From positions 1 through 44,881 of the forward strand of contig CALIHL010000050.1 in the NCBI GenBank assembly GCA_938022935.1: a DNA stretch of 44,881 nt, given 5' to 3'. The position numbers and the translations under genes are program-made. Within the stretch, counting starts at the first letter, position 1; each line of letters starts with the position of its first letter. The stretch comes from an uncultured Saprospiraceae bacterium (GTDB taxonomy: Bacteria > Bacteroidota > Bacteroidia > Chitinophagales > Saprospiraceae). Below are positions 1 to 8,797 of the stretch, piece by piece. The notes below the pieces were generated by a model. It saw nothing but the letters and a program-made list of their open reading frames with translations. It was not told the origin of the DNA and did no database searches.

Positions 1-1
1 G

Positions 2-133
2 CTCGCTGTATCTTGTGGTAAGATGACCATCGACGAACTAAAAACACATATATCTAACGGGACACGCAATCCCTATATGCAAAGTGCCCCACCACAAGGT
101 TTAGCACTTTCTAATGTTATTTATCCAACCTAA
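2..133 (+). CDS. truA: tRNA pseudouridine synthase A, C-terminal fragment (partial)
   Basis: This is the 3' end of a gene that enters from the left edge; about 43 codons and a TAA stop are visible. The reading frame gives a tail with [13 protein letters not shown], then [18 protein letters not shown], then VIYPT. This matches the C-terminus of TruA, which modifies U38-40 in tRNA anticodon arms: a conserved SAPPxGL-type segment is followed by a short beta strand. The last four bases overlap the stop end of the convergent glyA gene. The catalytic Asp region lies outside the window, so activity cannot be judged. The family call rests on a short tail but the match is characteristic. Confidence 0.8.
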   Translation, partial: LAVSCGKMTIDELKTHISNGTRNPYMQSAPPQGLALSNVIYPT

Positions 134-1416
134 CTGGATAAAGCTGAGACTTGGTTTGGATAAAGTGGGAAGTCCTCCATGTAGTCGTTGACCTTCTTAG
201 CTATATCTTTTAATAACGCTTCGTTATCGATATTACTCACTACACTATCTATCCAATCAACGAGCTGTAGGCATCCTTCCTGCTTCATGCCTCTTGTTGT
301 TACTGCCGCAGTTCCTATTCTGATCCCTGAAGTGACAAAAGGGCTTTTGTCATCATATGGGACCATGTTCTTATTGACGGTGATATCAGCCTTAACTAAG
401 GCTTTCTCTGCGTCCTTACCTGTGACGTTCTTTGATCTTAAATCGATCAACATTAAGTGATTATCTGTTCCACCCGATATAACCTTATATCCTTTATCCA
501 TGAACGCGGCTGCCATAACCTGAGCATTGTCTATGACTTGTTGTCCGTAGACTGCAAAAGATGGATCTAACGCTTCCGCAAATGCTACTGCCTTAGAAGC
601 AATCACATGCTCTAATGGTCCTCCTTGCATACCGGGGAATACTCCACTGTTCATGATAGAAGACATCATGAAAGGGTTACCTTTTTTAGTCGTTCTGCCC
701 CAAGGGTTTTCAAAGTTCTTACCCATCATTATGATGCCACCTCTCGGTCCTCTTAAGGTCTTATGAGTGGTTGAGCTAACGATATGGCAGTGCGGGATAG
801 GATCTTTTAAGTGTTTGCCTGCGATCAATCCAGCAGGATGGGCTATATCAGCCAATAGTAATGCACCAACCTCATCTGCTATCGCTCTAAATCTTTCATA
901 GTCCCAATCACGGCTATAAGCAGAAGCACCACATACGATTAACTTAGGATTATTGTCCTTAGCCAAGCGCTCTACTTTATCCATGTCTATAGTACCTGTT
1001 TCTTCCTCTACACCATAGAATACGGGCTTGTATACCTTACCTGAGAAGTTAACCGGAGAGCCATGAGAGAGGTGGCCTCCATGAGATAGATCAAATCCAA
1101 GGATCGTGTCACCTGGTTGCAGACATGCTAAGAAGATAGCTGCATTAGCCTGAGCACCAGAGTGCGGCTGAACGTTGGCATACTCAGCACCGAACAACAA
1201 CTTGAGTCGTTCGATTGCCAGCGTCTCAATCTCATCTACCACTTCACATCCACCATAATATCTTTTACCTGGATATCCTTCAGCATATTTGTTGGTAAGA
1301 CAAGTACCCATAGCGTCGAGTACTGGTTGGCTTACAAAGTTTTCAGAAGCGATTAACTCAGCTCCTGAGCGTTGTCGATGTAGTTCTTTATTGATTAGGT
1401 TAAAGACACTATCCAT
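130..1416 (-). CDS. glyA: Serine hydroxymethyltransferase
   Basis: The 428-residue product is a PLP-dependent cytoplasmic enzyme that interconverts serine and glycine and charges tetrahydrofolate with a one-carbon unit. It has the full family length. Visible hallmarks are the N-terminal LIASENFVS segment, the glycine-rich YPGKRYYGG loop, the cofactor-region [11 protein letters not shown] motif (Asp190), and the PLP lysine motif [12 protein letters not shown] with Lys219 as Schiff-base lysine. The ATG start fits the family N-terminus. It converges on truA with a 4-base overlap. A perfect TAnnTTTG promoter box lies about 30 bases upstream. Identification is near certain. Confidence 0.97.
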   Translation of the reverse strand: MDSVFNLINKELHRQRSGAELIASENFVSQPVLDAMGTCLTNKYAEGYPGKRYYGGCEVVDEIETLAIERLKLLFGAEYANVQPHSGAQANAAIFLACLQPGDTILGFDLSHGGHLSHGSPVNFSGKVYKPVFYGVEEETGTIDMDKVERLAKDNNPKLIVCGASAYSRDWDYERFRAIADEVGALLLADIAHPAGLIAGKHLKDPIPHCHIVSSTTHKTLRGPRGGIIMMGKNFENPWGRTTKKGNPFMMSSIMNSGVFPGMQGGPLEHVIASKAVAFAEALDPSFAVYGQQVIDNAQVMAAAFMDKGYKVISGGTDNHLMLIDLRSKNVTGKDAEKALVKADITVNKNMVPYDDKSPFVTSGIRIGTAAVTTRGMKQEGCLQLVDWIDSVVSNIDNEALLKDIAKKVNDYMEDFPLYPNQVSALSS

Positions 1417-1447
1417 GATATTAAGATTGGCTTGGTTTAATAAAGCA

Positions 1448-1455
1448 CAAATGTA
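1448..1455 (-). promoter_or_regulatory. Candidate -7 promoter element of glyA
   Basis: On the minus strand this reads TACATTTG, an exact match to the Bacteroidota -7 consensus TAnnTTTG, 31 bases upstream of the glyA ATG. I do not see a clear TTG -33 element at the usual spacing, so the promoter call rests on the -7 box and its position. Confidence 0.5.
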
Positions 1456-1552
1456 TGATATACTATTTTTCTTTAATGCGAATGAGGTAGAAGATTCTCG
1501 ATTTTGGATTCAATAGACACCGTCTAAACAAGATAGAGTAGGAGAGAAACAA

Positions 1553-1586
1553 AAAAGGCCCTCATCCAAGCGGATAAGGGCCTTTT
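1553..1586 (-). terminator. Intrinsic terminator downstream of the OmpA-family repeat gene
   Basis: A perfect 10-bp stem AAAAGGCCCT/AGGGCCTTTT encloses a 14-base loop. On the minus strand it is followed by a run of six T residues in total, as expected for the end of the transcript from 1628-3832. On the plus strand the downstream arm also ends in four T, so some bidirectional activity is possible. Confidence 0.85.
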
Positions 1587-1627
1587 ATTGGTTTAATCAA
1601 TATCTCATCGCTGAGATCATTTGATCA

Positions 1628-3832
1628 TTATCTTCTAACACCTAATGACTTAAGTGTTTCGATGTCCATCTGTCCTACTGGAAGACCATTGTCTCTCTGG
1701 AACTTAACTAAAGCCGCTTTTGAAGCTGCTCCAAATGTTCCGTCTGCTCCAGCTGCCCCTACGCTATAACCTTTAGCGATAAGAGCTTCTTGGATTTGTC
1801 TGTAAAGAGCAGGTGTTACGTCTGAGTTACAAACAACCTCTTTCCACTCAGTGAATCCACCTGGAGTTACAAGATTACGCTTAGTAATGTTGTTGTACTG
1901 TGCTGGTGTTTCAGTTACTGATGTAGATGCTGCATTTGCAAGCTTCTTATAGTTTCTCTCGCCGTACTGAGCAGGGATATCAGTTGAGCTTACTGCTGCA
2001 TCGGATACTAACTTCTGGTATGAAGTGTTCTCATATCTTGCAGGTACTTCAGTTGTATTAGCTGTAGCAGCTGATACTAACTTTTGGTATGATCTGTTTC
2101 CATATACGTTACAGTCTCCACCTCCAGTGTCACCTGATGTTATCATCTCAGTTCTTCTGTTCTGGCCTCTACCAGCAGCTGTTGCGTTAGTTGCAACTGG
2201 CTGATCTTCACCCATACCAGCATAGCTTAATCTGCTTGCAGGTACGCCAGCGTCAACAAGTGCTTGGTATACAGCTTGTGCTCTTCTAGTAGAAAGTGAT
2301 TTGTTAAGATCTGCAGAACCAACGTTATCAGTGTGACCTACTAACTGAGCAGTTACTCCTGTTTTTTCCATCAACATTGCTTTTACTCTGTTGATCTCCG
2401 CATTTGAAGAAGCTGTAAGTACAGCTGATCCAGTTTGGAAGTTAACGTTAAGTACAGAGCTGCTTCCACATGGTGCGATAGACGCACTTGCTGGTGCAGC
2501 TAATGTTTGGAAAGTTCTTGTTGCATATACAGCAGGTACTTCATCAACAGTAGTAGTTGCTGGAGTAACAAGCTTCTGGTAAGATACAGTCTCATATCTT
2601 GCTGGGATCTCATTAGTTACAGTGTAAGCTGGCTTAACTAACTTCTGGTAAGAACGAGTACCGTATGTTGCAGGTACTTCTCTTGTAGTTGTAGTTGCTG
2701 GAGAAACTAACTTTCTATATGTACGTGTAGTATATACAGCAGGTACATCAGTTTTTCTGCTCGTAGCAGGTGTAACTAACTTCTGGTAACTTCTTGTTCC
2801 GTTTTTGGCAGGTACATCGATTGTTCTGATACAGTCATCACCACTTGCAGTATAACCTGCAGCACAAGCTTTTCTTACTTGCTTAGTGATTGTACGATTC
2901 TGTGCAGGTACCTCAACTAAACACCATACTAAACAATCTTCAGGATTAGCAGAAAGACAGTTAGCGTCAGCTTTTCTCTTTTCCCATCTTGTAGAAGCAG
3001 CAGAAGTCTGGATCGTCTCGCTTACTGTTTCAAACTGTGCAGGTATTCTTTCGATACGTGTTCCAGCTTCTTGCTCAAGCACGTTTTCAGTTACAGTCTC
3101 ATATACTGCAGGAACTGTCGCAATTGTAGAGTAACCTTCTTTTGAAAGTACTTGCTCAGTTACTGTCTCGTATACAGCTGGTACAACTGAAAGCTCAGTA
3201 TAAGCTTCTTTAGTCAATACTTGCTCAGTTACAGTCTCATATTCTGCAGGTACAGTTGAGATCGTAGTGTAAGCAGCTTGAACTAACTTTTGCTCAGATA
3301 CCGTTTCGAAAACAGCAGGAACTACACGTAATACAGTGTAAGCCTCTTTTACTAAGATTTGCTCTGAAGAGTTTTCAAATCTTGCAGCTGATGTAAGTAG
3401 TGTTCCTACTTCACCCATGTTGCTACCGCCAGAGTATGTTCCTACCATCGCTCTTGGAGCTTCTTTAGTAAGTACACGCTCGGACATTGTTTCGAACCTT
3501 GCAGGTGTGATAGAAAGAGTAGTTGAAGCTTCTTGAGCAAGTTTTTGCTCAGTAACAGTTTCGAACTGCGCTGAAGATGCAGTCAAAGCTGTTCCAGCTT
3601 CTTTTGTAAGTACTCGCTCAGATACGGTCTCGTAAGTCGCTGGGCTGATAGCTACCTTAGTGGAAGCTTCTTTTACCAGGACTTTCTCCGTTACTGTCTC
3701 GTACTCATCAGCTATTAGACATCTTGCATAGCATTTACCCGGCTCAGATGGCATACCTGCCTCTGGCTGCGCGTACATACTCGCAAAAGCGAATAGCAGA
3801 CAAATAGTCAATAAAGAGTTTAGATTTCTCAT
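1628..3832 (-). CDS. Secreted repeat-rich OmpA-family protein with C-terminal peptidoglycan-binding domain
   Basis: This 734-residue protein starts with a signal peptide (cleavage likely after about residue 21, ...SMYAQ). Residues about 40-440 carry some 16 degenerate repeats of 20-24 residues, in two flavours: an acidic YETVTEQVLTKEA type first, then a YxTRSYQKLVxPA type. An OmpA C-terminal domain follows at about 455-575, with GHTDNVGSADLN and the NRRTEM peptidoglycan-contact region. About four more SYQKLV-type repeats lie at 575-665, and a PG_binding_1 domain closes the protein (671-734, with DGTFGAASKAALVKFQRDNGL). Two peptidoglycan-binding modules suggest an outer-membrane or periplasmic anchor to the wall. 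Cysteines occur near the N-terminus and between repeat blocks. It has its own promoter and terminator. The role of the repeats is unknown to me. Confidence 0.88.
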   Translation of the reverse strand: MRNLNSLLTICLLFAFASMYAQPEAGMPSEPGKCYARCLIADEYETVTEKVLVKEASTKVAISPATYETVSERVLTKEAGTALTASSAQFETVTEQKLAQEASTTLSITPARFETMSERVLTKEAPRAMVGTYSGGSNMGEVGTLLTSAARFENSSEQILVKEAYTVLRVVPAVFETVSEQKLVQAAYTTISTVPAEYETVTEQVLTKEAYTELSVVPAVYETVTEQVLSKEGYSTIATVPAVYETVTENVLEQEAGTRIERIPAQFETVSETIQTSAASTRWEKRKADANCLSANPEDCLVWCLVEVPAQNRTITKQVRKACAAGYTASGDDCIRTIDVPAKNGTRSYQKLVTPATSRKTDVPAVYTTRTYRKLVSPATTTTREVPATYGTRSYQKLVKPAYTVTNEIPARYETVSYQKLVTPATTTVDEVPAVYATRTFQTLAAPASASIAPCGSSSVLNVNFQTGSAVLTASSNAEINRVKAMLMEKTGVTAQLVGHTDNVGSADLNKSLSTRRAQAVYQALVDAGVPASRLSYAGMGEDQPVATNATAAGRGQNRRTEMITSGDTGGGDCNVYGNRSYQKLVSAATANTTEVPARYENTSYQKLVSDAAVSSTDIPAQYGERNYKKLANAASTSVTETPAQYNNITKRNLVTPGGFTEWKEVVCNSDVTPALYRQIQEALIAKGYSVGAAGADGTFGAASKAALVKFQRDNGLPVGQMDIETLKSLGVRR
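1840..3715 (-). repeat. Coding repeat array (about 20 units of 20-24 codons) interrupted by an OmpA domain
   Basis: The repeats are visible in the DNA as recurring segments related to cagttacagtctcatat on the plus strand, and in protein as xPAxYETVTEQVLxKEAxT units. I count about 10 units of the acidic type, a cysteine-containing transition, about 5 SYQKLV units, then the OmpA domain (about 2110-2470), then about 4 more SYQKLV units. Boundaries are approximate. Confidence 0.85.
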
Positions 3833-3884
3833 GTTTTTGAAAGCGTTTATTTAAAAATTAATTTGGACTCGTTTTAAAGGACCG

Positions 3885-3913
3885 CAAAAGTAACTAATGT
3901 CGGCGTTTTTCAA
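3885..3913 (-). promoter_or_regulatory. Promoter of the OmpA-family repeat gene
   Basis: On the minus strand, TTG (3911-3913) is followed after 18 bases by TACTTTTG (3885-3892). This is a full match to the Bacteroidota -33/-7 architecture. The promoter sits inside the 3' end of the upstream HD-domain gene and leaves a leader of roughly 45 bases before the ATG at 3832. Confidence 0.75.
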
Positions 3914-5111
3914 CTATTTCTTTGGGATAAGTAACAAAATAAAGAGTGTGGGGCCCTTGATACATTTTGAGACGCGACAATGATCCAAAGGTCACGATCC
4001 CAAAAGGTTTTTTTCTTAAGATCTTGATCTCTTCTTTCTCCTCGTAGACAAGACTTGTCTCGTTACCTAAATTAACCATTTTGGCATATATATCTTCTTC
4101 TAAACAGGCCTTTTTAGCTCCTTCGTTGATTATCGCAGATATTTCTTCTTTTTCTAGGGGTTTATACCTAGTGGTTATGCCTAGTATTTTGCGATTAAGA
4201 AGTCCATCTGCCAGATAGGCGAGTACTTGATTCTCATGAGAAAGGCATGATTTGATACAAGACATCACATCTGAATCATCGATATCAAGAAAATAAGCCA
4301 GCGTTTCGGTTGGATCGTATTGCGCTTGGTTGTTCAATAACTTGTATAAAGAAGCGTCTTTATTTGAGATTTTCCCATTGGTAATCTCTGATTTATACTC
4401 GTTAAAGAAGACTTTAAGCATATGATCCGCGGCGAGCGCCGTCTTATGCAGATAGACTTGCTGATACATAAAGTATCGAGAAAGCAAGAACTTCTCGATA
4501 GAGTGGAGTCCTTTCTCTTCGATAACCAGTTGATTGTCATAGACGTCCATCATCTTTATGATACGATCATAACCTATGATGCCTTCTGCCACTCCAGTGT
4601 AGAAACTATCACGACTCAGGTAGTCCATCCGGTCTACATCTATCTGTCCTGATATGATAGCAGATAGAAAGGTCTTAGCATATCGCTTCATAAAGATGTC
4701 TATCGCCATAGTCAATCGTCCATGATATTCTTCATTGAGACGGTTCATGATCTGGATAGTGAGTTCCTCGTGATGGACTTGTATGATCTCTCCCTCAAGT
4801 GCATGAGAGTAGGGACCATGACCAACATCGTGAAGTAGGATCGCCATCAGCGTTGCTTCATGTTCTTCATCTGTGATATCTACTCCTTTGAGCTTAAGAT
4901 TGGTTATTAATCGATCACATAAGTGAAGTGCTCCCAGGGCATGATGAAAGCGGCTATGCGTGGCACCTGGATATACGATGCTCGACATGCCCAATTGTTG
5001 GATTCGTCTGAGGCGTTGAAAGTAGGGGTGGTCTATCAAGGTATATATGAACTCATATGGGAAGCTAACCAGCCCATATATTGGATCATTAAATATCTTG
5101 ATCTTTGACAT
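3894..5111 (-). CDS. HD-domain phosphohydrolase (dGTPase/SAMHD1-like family)
   Basis: This soluble protein of about 405 residues is a metal-dependent phosphohydrolase of the HD superfamily, in the subgroup that includes dNTP triphosphohydrolases and uncharacterised YdhJ-like proteins. Numbered from the longer ORF start at 5129, it shows SRFHHALG (His62/63), the HD doublet in LLHDVGHGPYSHALE (His100-Asp101), and a later DVDRMDYLSRD segment that holds the distal Asp. I chose the internal ATG at 5111 because homologues begin with a KIxNDPxxG strand and the six upstream codons look non-coding; the ATG at 5129 remains possible. It is divergent from porX. The substrate cannot be read from sequence. 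Confidence 0.85.
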   Translation of the reverse strand: MSKIKIFNDPIYGLVSFPYEFIYTLIDHPYFQRLRRIQQLGMSSIVYPGATHSRFHHALGALHLCDRLITNLKLKGVDITDEEHEATLMAILLHDVGHGPYSHALEGEIIQVHHEELTIQIMNRLNEEYHGRLTMAIDIFMKRYAKTFLSAIISGQIDVDRMDYLSRDSFYTGVAEGIIGYDRIIKMMDVYDNQLVIEEKGLHSIEKFLLSRYFMYQQVYLHKTALAADHMLKVFFNEYKSEITNGKISNKDASLYKLLNNQAQYDPTETLAYFLDIDDSDVMSCIKSCLSHENQVLAYLADGLLNRKILGITTRYKPLEKEEISAIINEGAKKACLEEDIYAKMVNLGNETSLVYEEKEEIKILRKKPFGIVTFGSLSRLKMYQGPHTLYFVTYPKEIVEKRRH

Positions 5112-5243
5112 GCAGGTATTGTAGTACATATTCCATACCTAAATCATCAATAGAAGAATAAATGTGATGAACGGCCGTTTTCTACAGTACTAATCGAGAG
5201 GTATCATTAGATAGATCTCACCTGAAGCTCAACTATAACACAC

Positions 5244-5258
5244 TTTACTTTCGTAAAT
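5244..5258 (+). promoter_or_regulatory. Putative promoter/operator motif upstream of porX
   Basis: The sequence TTTACTTTCGTAAAT contains the inverted repeat TTTAC/GTAAA around four bases. The core TACTTTCG differs from the TAnnTTTG -7 consensus at one position. It lies 31 bases before the porX ATG. Close relatives of this motif occur at 23521 and 33501, also upstream of plus-strand genes. Confidence 0.45.
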
Positions 5259-5289
5259 ATTTTTACTCAACTAAATTAACAATCTGTAT

Positions 5290-6846
5290 ATGGCAGACGT
5301 GAAGATTCTATGGGCTGATGATGAGATTGATATGCTCAAGCCTCAATTGTTTTTCCTCGAGAAGAAAGGATATGAAGTAGTAACTGTGAGCAATGGTCAT
5401 GATGCATTGGACGTATTTGATGAGCATAATGATATTGATGTCGTTTTCTTAGATGAGAGTATGCCAGGCATCACTGGGTTAGAGACATTATCAAGACTGA
5501 AGGAAAAAAACGCTAATGTTCCGATTGTCATGATCACAAAGAATGAGGCCGAAAACCTGATGGAAGAAGCCATAGGATCTCAGATAGACGATTACTTAAT
5601 CAAGCCAGTTAATCCTAATCAGATCTTGCTGACATTGAAAAAGCTGACAGACAACAAGAGACTAGTCAGTGAGAAAACAATGACTGACTACCAGATCGAG
5701 TTTCGTAATCTGATGATGGAGATCAACAGTGGACTTGATAGAGAAGGTTGGGTTGATGTTTATAAAAAGATAACCGGTTGGGAGTTAAAGTTAGATGCAT
5801 CCAATACTACAGAGATGCAAGACATACTCCAGATGCAAAAGAACGAAGCTAATGCAGAGTTCAACAAGTATATATCAAAGAACTATGTTGACTGGATCGG
5901 CAACCCAGATGATGCCCCAGTGATGTCACACAACCTCTTAAAGAACTATCTGTTTTCTCATGTAAAAGGAAAGAAGCCAGCGTATCTATTTTTACTTGAT
6001 AATCTTAGATTTGACCAGTGGAAGATTATAGAGCCAGAGGTTTCAAGGATGTTTCGCGTAGAAGAAGAAAAGACCTTCTACAGCATCTTACCAACGAGTA
6101 CACAGTATAGTCGCAATGCCATATTTGCAGGCATGCTTCCAGCGGATATTAAAAAACATTTTTCAAGTTTGTGGTTTGACGATCACGAAGAAGGAGGAAA
6201 GAACAATCATGAGGCAGAGTTGCTGAAGTCTCAGGTAGATCGCATGTTTAGAGAGCCTAAGACCGTTGATTACTTGAAAGTAACCAATGTGAGTAAGGCG
6301 AAGTATATGAATGACAACATTCTAAATTATATTAATAATGATCTGACTGTCATTGTTTATAATTTTATAGATATGCTTTCTCATGCTCGTACCGAGATGG
6401 AAGTGCTGAAAGAGCTCGCAGGAGACGAGAAGGCCTATAGATCTTTGACGCTTTCGTGGTTTGAAAATAGCCCACTCAAGAGTGCATTAGAAAAGCTGAG
6501 TGAGAAAGATGTAGATGTATTTATAACGACAGATCATGGAACTATAAGAGTACATAAGCCTACGAAGATCATCGGCGATAAGCAAACCACTACAAACCTT
6601 AGATATAAAAGTGGACGCAACTTGAACTATGATCGTAAAGAAGTTTTTGAAATTAGAGATCCAGAAAAAGCTGGACTTCCAAAGGCTAACATCAGTACAT
6701 CATATGTTTTTGCAAAAGAAGATAGATTCTTCCTTTATCCCAACAATTACAACAAGTACAATAATCTTTACTTGAATACCTTCCAACATGGAGGAGTGTC
6801 TCTTGAAGAAGTAATTTGCCCTTTTATAAAATTGAGCACAAGATAG
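5290..6846 (+). CDS. porX: T9SS two-component regulator PorX (receiver plus PglZ domain)
   Basis: The 518-residue protein has an N-terminal CheY-like receiver (about 1-120) with the acidic pair Asp10-Asp11, phospho-acceptor Asp55 (VVFLDESMPG), Thr83 and Lys105. A helical linker follows, then a PglZ/alkaline-phosphatase-fold domain (about 220-518) with LFLLDNLRFDQW, the PTSTQYSRNAIFAG segment and a late TTDHGTIRVHKP metal-binding segment. This order is specific to PorX, which with the kinase PorY and an ECF sigma factor controls type IX secretion genes in Bacteroidota. All phosphorylation residues are intact. It converges on tatC with an 11-base gap. No porY-like gene is adjacent. Confidence 0.93.
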   Translation: MADVKILWADDEIDMLKPQLFFLEKKGYEVVTVSNGHDALDVFDEHNDIDVVFLDESMPGITGLETLSRLKEKNANVPIVMITKNEAENLMEEAIGSQIDDYLIKPVNPNQILLTLKKLTDNKRLVSEKTMTDYQIEFRNLMMEINSGLDREGWVDVYKKITGWELKLDASNTTEMQDILQMQKNEANAEFNKYISKNYVDWIGNPDDAPVMSHNLLKNYLFSHVKGKKPAYLFLLDNLRFDQWKIIEPEVSRMFRVEEEKTFYSILPTSTQYSRNAIFAGMLPADIKKHFSSLWFDDHEEGGKNNHEAELLKSQVDRMFREPKTVDYLKVTNVSKAKYMNDNILNYINNDLTVIVYNFIDMLSHARTEMEVLKELAGDEKAYRSLTLSWFENSPLKSALEKLSEKDVDVFITTDHGTIRVHKPTKIIGDKQTTTNLRYKSGRNLNYDRKEVFEIRDPEKAGLPKANISTSYVFAKEDRFFLYPNNYNKYNNLYLNTFQHGGVSLEEVICPFIKLSTR

Positions 6847-6857
6847 CGGGAATCTTT

Positions 6858-7691
6858 TTACCCTTCTGCTAATTTTTTAGCGCTCTTCTTTTCTATTCTT
6901 TTTACAATTGATATGCTGAGTTCATACAAGAGTAAGAGTGGGATTGCTATGAGTAGCTGAGAAGGGAGATCTGGTGGTGATATAACCGCACCAATTATAA
7001 AAATAATGACGATCGCATGACGTCTATAGTTCTTCATAAAGCTGGAAGTCAATACGCCTATCTTACCTAAGACATAGCACATAACAGGAAGTTCGAAGAT
7101 AACACCGACGGGGATGGTCAACATCACTAGGTAGCCTATGTATGAGCCCAGCATGACTGTCGACTCGTTCGTCTCACCAAATGTGTAACCTGCTAAGAAG
7201 TTAAACGCGAATGGCGCAATGATGAAGTATCCGAAAAAGATACCAAGAAAGAATAACAACGAACAAACAGCCACCATTCCGCGCGCAGCCTTGCGCTCAG
7301 CATCGTATAGCCCCGGTTTGATAAATCTCCAGATCTCCCAAAAGATATAAGGTATCGAGAACATAAGACCTAGCCAAAGAGTAGTGGTCAAATGGGTGAT
7401 AAACTCTTCGCCTACCGCACTGGTCAACATCTTGAACTGGTTCACATCGCAATGCACGCCAAGGTTGTCACACAAGAACTTATGCGTCACAAAGTCATTG
7501 TATCTCGGCGCAAACATGATGCTTACGACTAGGTCTTTAAAGAGGAAGATCACAATAGATATAACAAGAATCGCAAGTACTGACCTAAAGATGTGCCATC
7601 TGAGCTCTTCAAGATGCTCTAGAAAGGACATCTCCTTTTCTTCTGCGTCTGCAGCTACAACTTCTTTTTTGTTACCCAGATTCTTCAGCAT
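6858..7691 (-). CDS. tatC: Sec-independent protein translocase TatC
   Basis: This is the polytopic inner-membrane core subunit that recognises twin-arginine signal peptides. Hallmarks are MSFLEHLEELRWHIFRS near the N-terminus, about six hydrophobic segments, the FKPGLYDAERK-type loop (here RFIKPGLYDAERKAA) and the C-terminal VISPPDLPSQ segment. The open frame extends upstream to a TTG at 7724, but I prefer the ATG at 7691: the upstream codons overlap a CACATTTG promoter-like sequence and do not resemble TatC. TatA is not in the window. The protein ends in a Lys-rich tail. Confidence 0.95.
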   Translation of the reverse strand: MLKNLGNKKEVVAADAEEKEMSFLEHLEELRWHIFRSVLAILVISIVIFLFKDLVVSIMFAPRYNDFVTHKFLCDNLGVHCDVNQFKMLTSAVGEEFITHLTTTLWLGLMFSIPYIFWEIWRFIKPGLYDAERKAARGMVAVCSLLFFLGIFFGYFIIAPFAFNFLAGYTFGETNESTVMLGSYIGYLVMLTIPVGVIFELPVMCYVLGKIGVLTSSFMKNYRRHAIVIIFIIGAVISPPDLPSQLLIAIPLLLLYELSISIVKRIEKKSAKKLAEG

Positions 7692-7867
7692 ATATGACCG
7701 TATAGAGCTGCAAATGTGTAACAAATAAATCTTTAGTCATAGAATCTCTTAATGTCTTTAATCGTTCTTGATAAAGAATCTCTTGAATAACCCCAGATCG
7801 CTCAAGGTTACCAAATCAACTATGCGTATCTTCGTCCACTTAGCATCAGAACTGATAAAAGATAGAC

Positions 7868-8794
7868 GTGATAGTAAGCTTAGGTATTTTTGTAGTTAGT
7901 CTCACTGTTTTGATTTTCGGTTCTAACAAGTTCATAGATAGTGCGGAGAGGATAGGTTTGTCTTGGGGTATCAGCCCTTTCGTAATCGGTGTTACATTAA
8001 TATCTTTAGGGACTTCACTCCCAGAATTAACAACATCAGTGCTTTCGGTGCTTTCGGGGTCTTCCGAGATCGTAGTTGGTAATGTTGTTGGCTCTAATAT
8101 CACCAACATCCTTTTGGTCCTAGGTATCTCTGCCATTGCGGTTAAAAAGCTGCATATAGAAAGAGACATCATGAGTGAAGATGTTCCTCTTCTCTTTGGT
8201 TCTTCTGTTCTATTATGGTTTGTATTGAGAGACCTTCATTTTTCTCTATTTGAAGCTATATTGTTTTTGTTTGGATTGGTAGGCTTCTTGATGTACTCTA
8301 TCGGTGGAGATGATGATGAAGCGCCTGAGAGGGAGAAAACTAATGCACTAACTTATCTCATTCTACTTGGGGCTGGGTTTGCTATTTTTATCGGGGCAAA
8401 GTTTACAGTCTCATCAATAGAGACGATAGCAACTGATCTTGGTATCAGTCCTTCGCTTATCTCTATTAGCTTATTAGCACTTGGTACATCACTTCCTGAA
8501 GTAGTGGTCAGTGTATCTGCAGCGCGCAAAGGAAAGCACGCCATAGCTGTTGGTAACGTACTTGGGTCCAACATCTTCAACACTTATGCTGTTATGGCGA
8601 TCCCTTCATTCTTTGGGGAGTTGGTGATACCTGAGAGTATCCTGGTATTTGGCTTACCTTTTATGGTGGTGACAACCATCCTATTTAGCTTGGTTTGTTA
8701 TTCTAAAACTATAAGTTTTTGGAAGGCCGGTATGCTGGTTAGCTTTTATATCTTTTTCATAGCAGAATTAATTCGTCTTGGCTTCGTTAATTAA
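7868..8794 (+). CDS. Calcium/sodium antiporter family membrane protein (CaCA, YrbG-like)
   Basis: The 308-residue integral membrane protein has two inverted alpha repeats that define the Ca2+/cation antiporter superfamily: GTSLPELTTSV with VVGNVVGSNITN in the first half, and GTSLPEVVVSV with AVGNVLGSNIFN in the second. These acidic residues line the ion pathway. About ten hydrophobic segments are visible, with an acidic cytoplasmic loop (GGDDDEAPERE) between the halves. The start is a GTG. The next gene begins three bases after its stop. The ion specificity (Ca2+, Na+ or other) is not readable from sequence. Confidence 0.92.
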   Translation: MIVSLGIFVVSLTVLIFGSNKFIDSAERIGLSWGISPFVIGVTLISLGTSLPELTTSVLSVLSGSSEIVVGNVVGSNITNILLVLGISAIAVKKLHIERDIMSEDVPLLFGSSVLLWFVLRDLHFSLFEAILFLFGLVGFLMYSIGGDDDEAPEREKTNALTYLILLGAGFAIFIGAKFTVSSIETIATDLGISPSLISISLLALGTSLPEVVVSVSAARKGKHAIAVGNVLGSNIFNTYAVMAIPSFFGELVIPESILVFGLPFMVVTTILFSLVCYSKTISFWKAGMLVSFYIFFIAELIRLGFVN

Positions 8795-8797
8795 TTC

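Noticed and set aside
1602-1617. ATCTCA/TGAGAT hairpin just after the OmpA repeat gene
   Set aside because: Six base pairs without a T run; the strong terminator at 1553-1586 already explains transcript ending.
5170-5179. 10-bp palindrome AACGGCCGTT in the HD-porX intergenic region
   Set aside because: Single short palindrome with no second copy or spacing that suggests an operator; expected by chance in a window this long.
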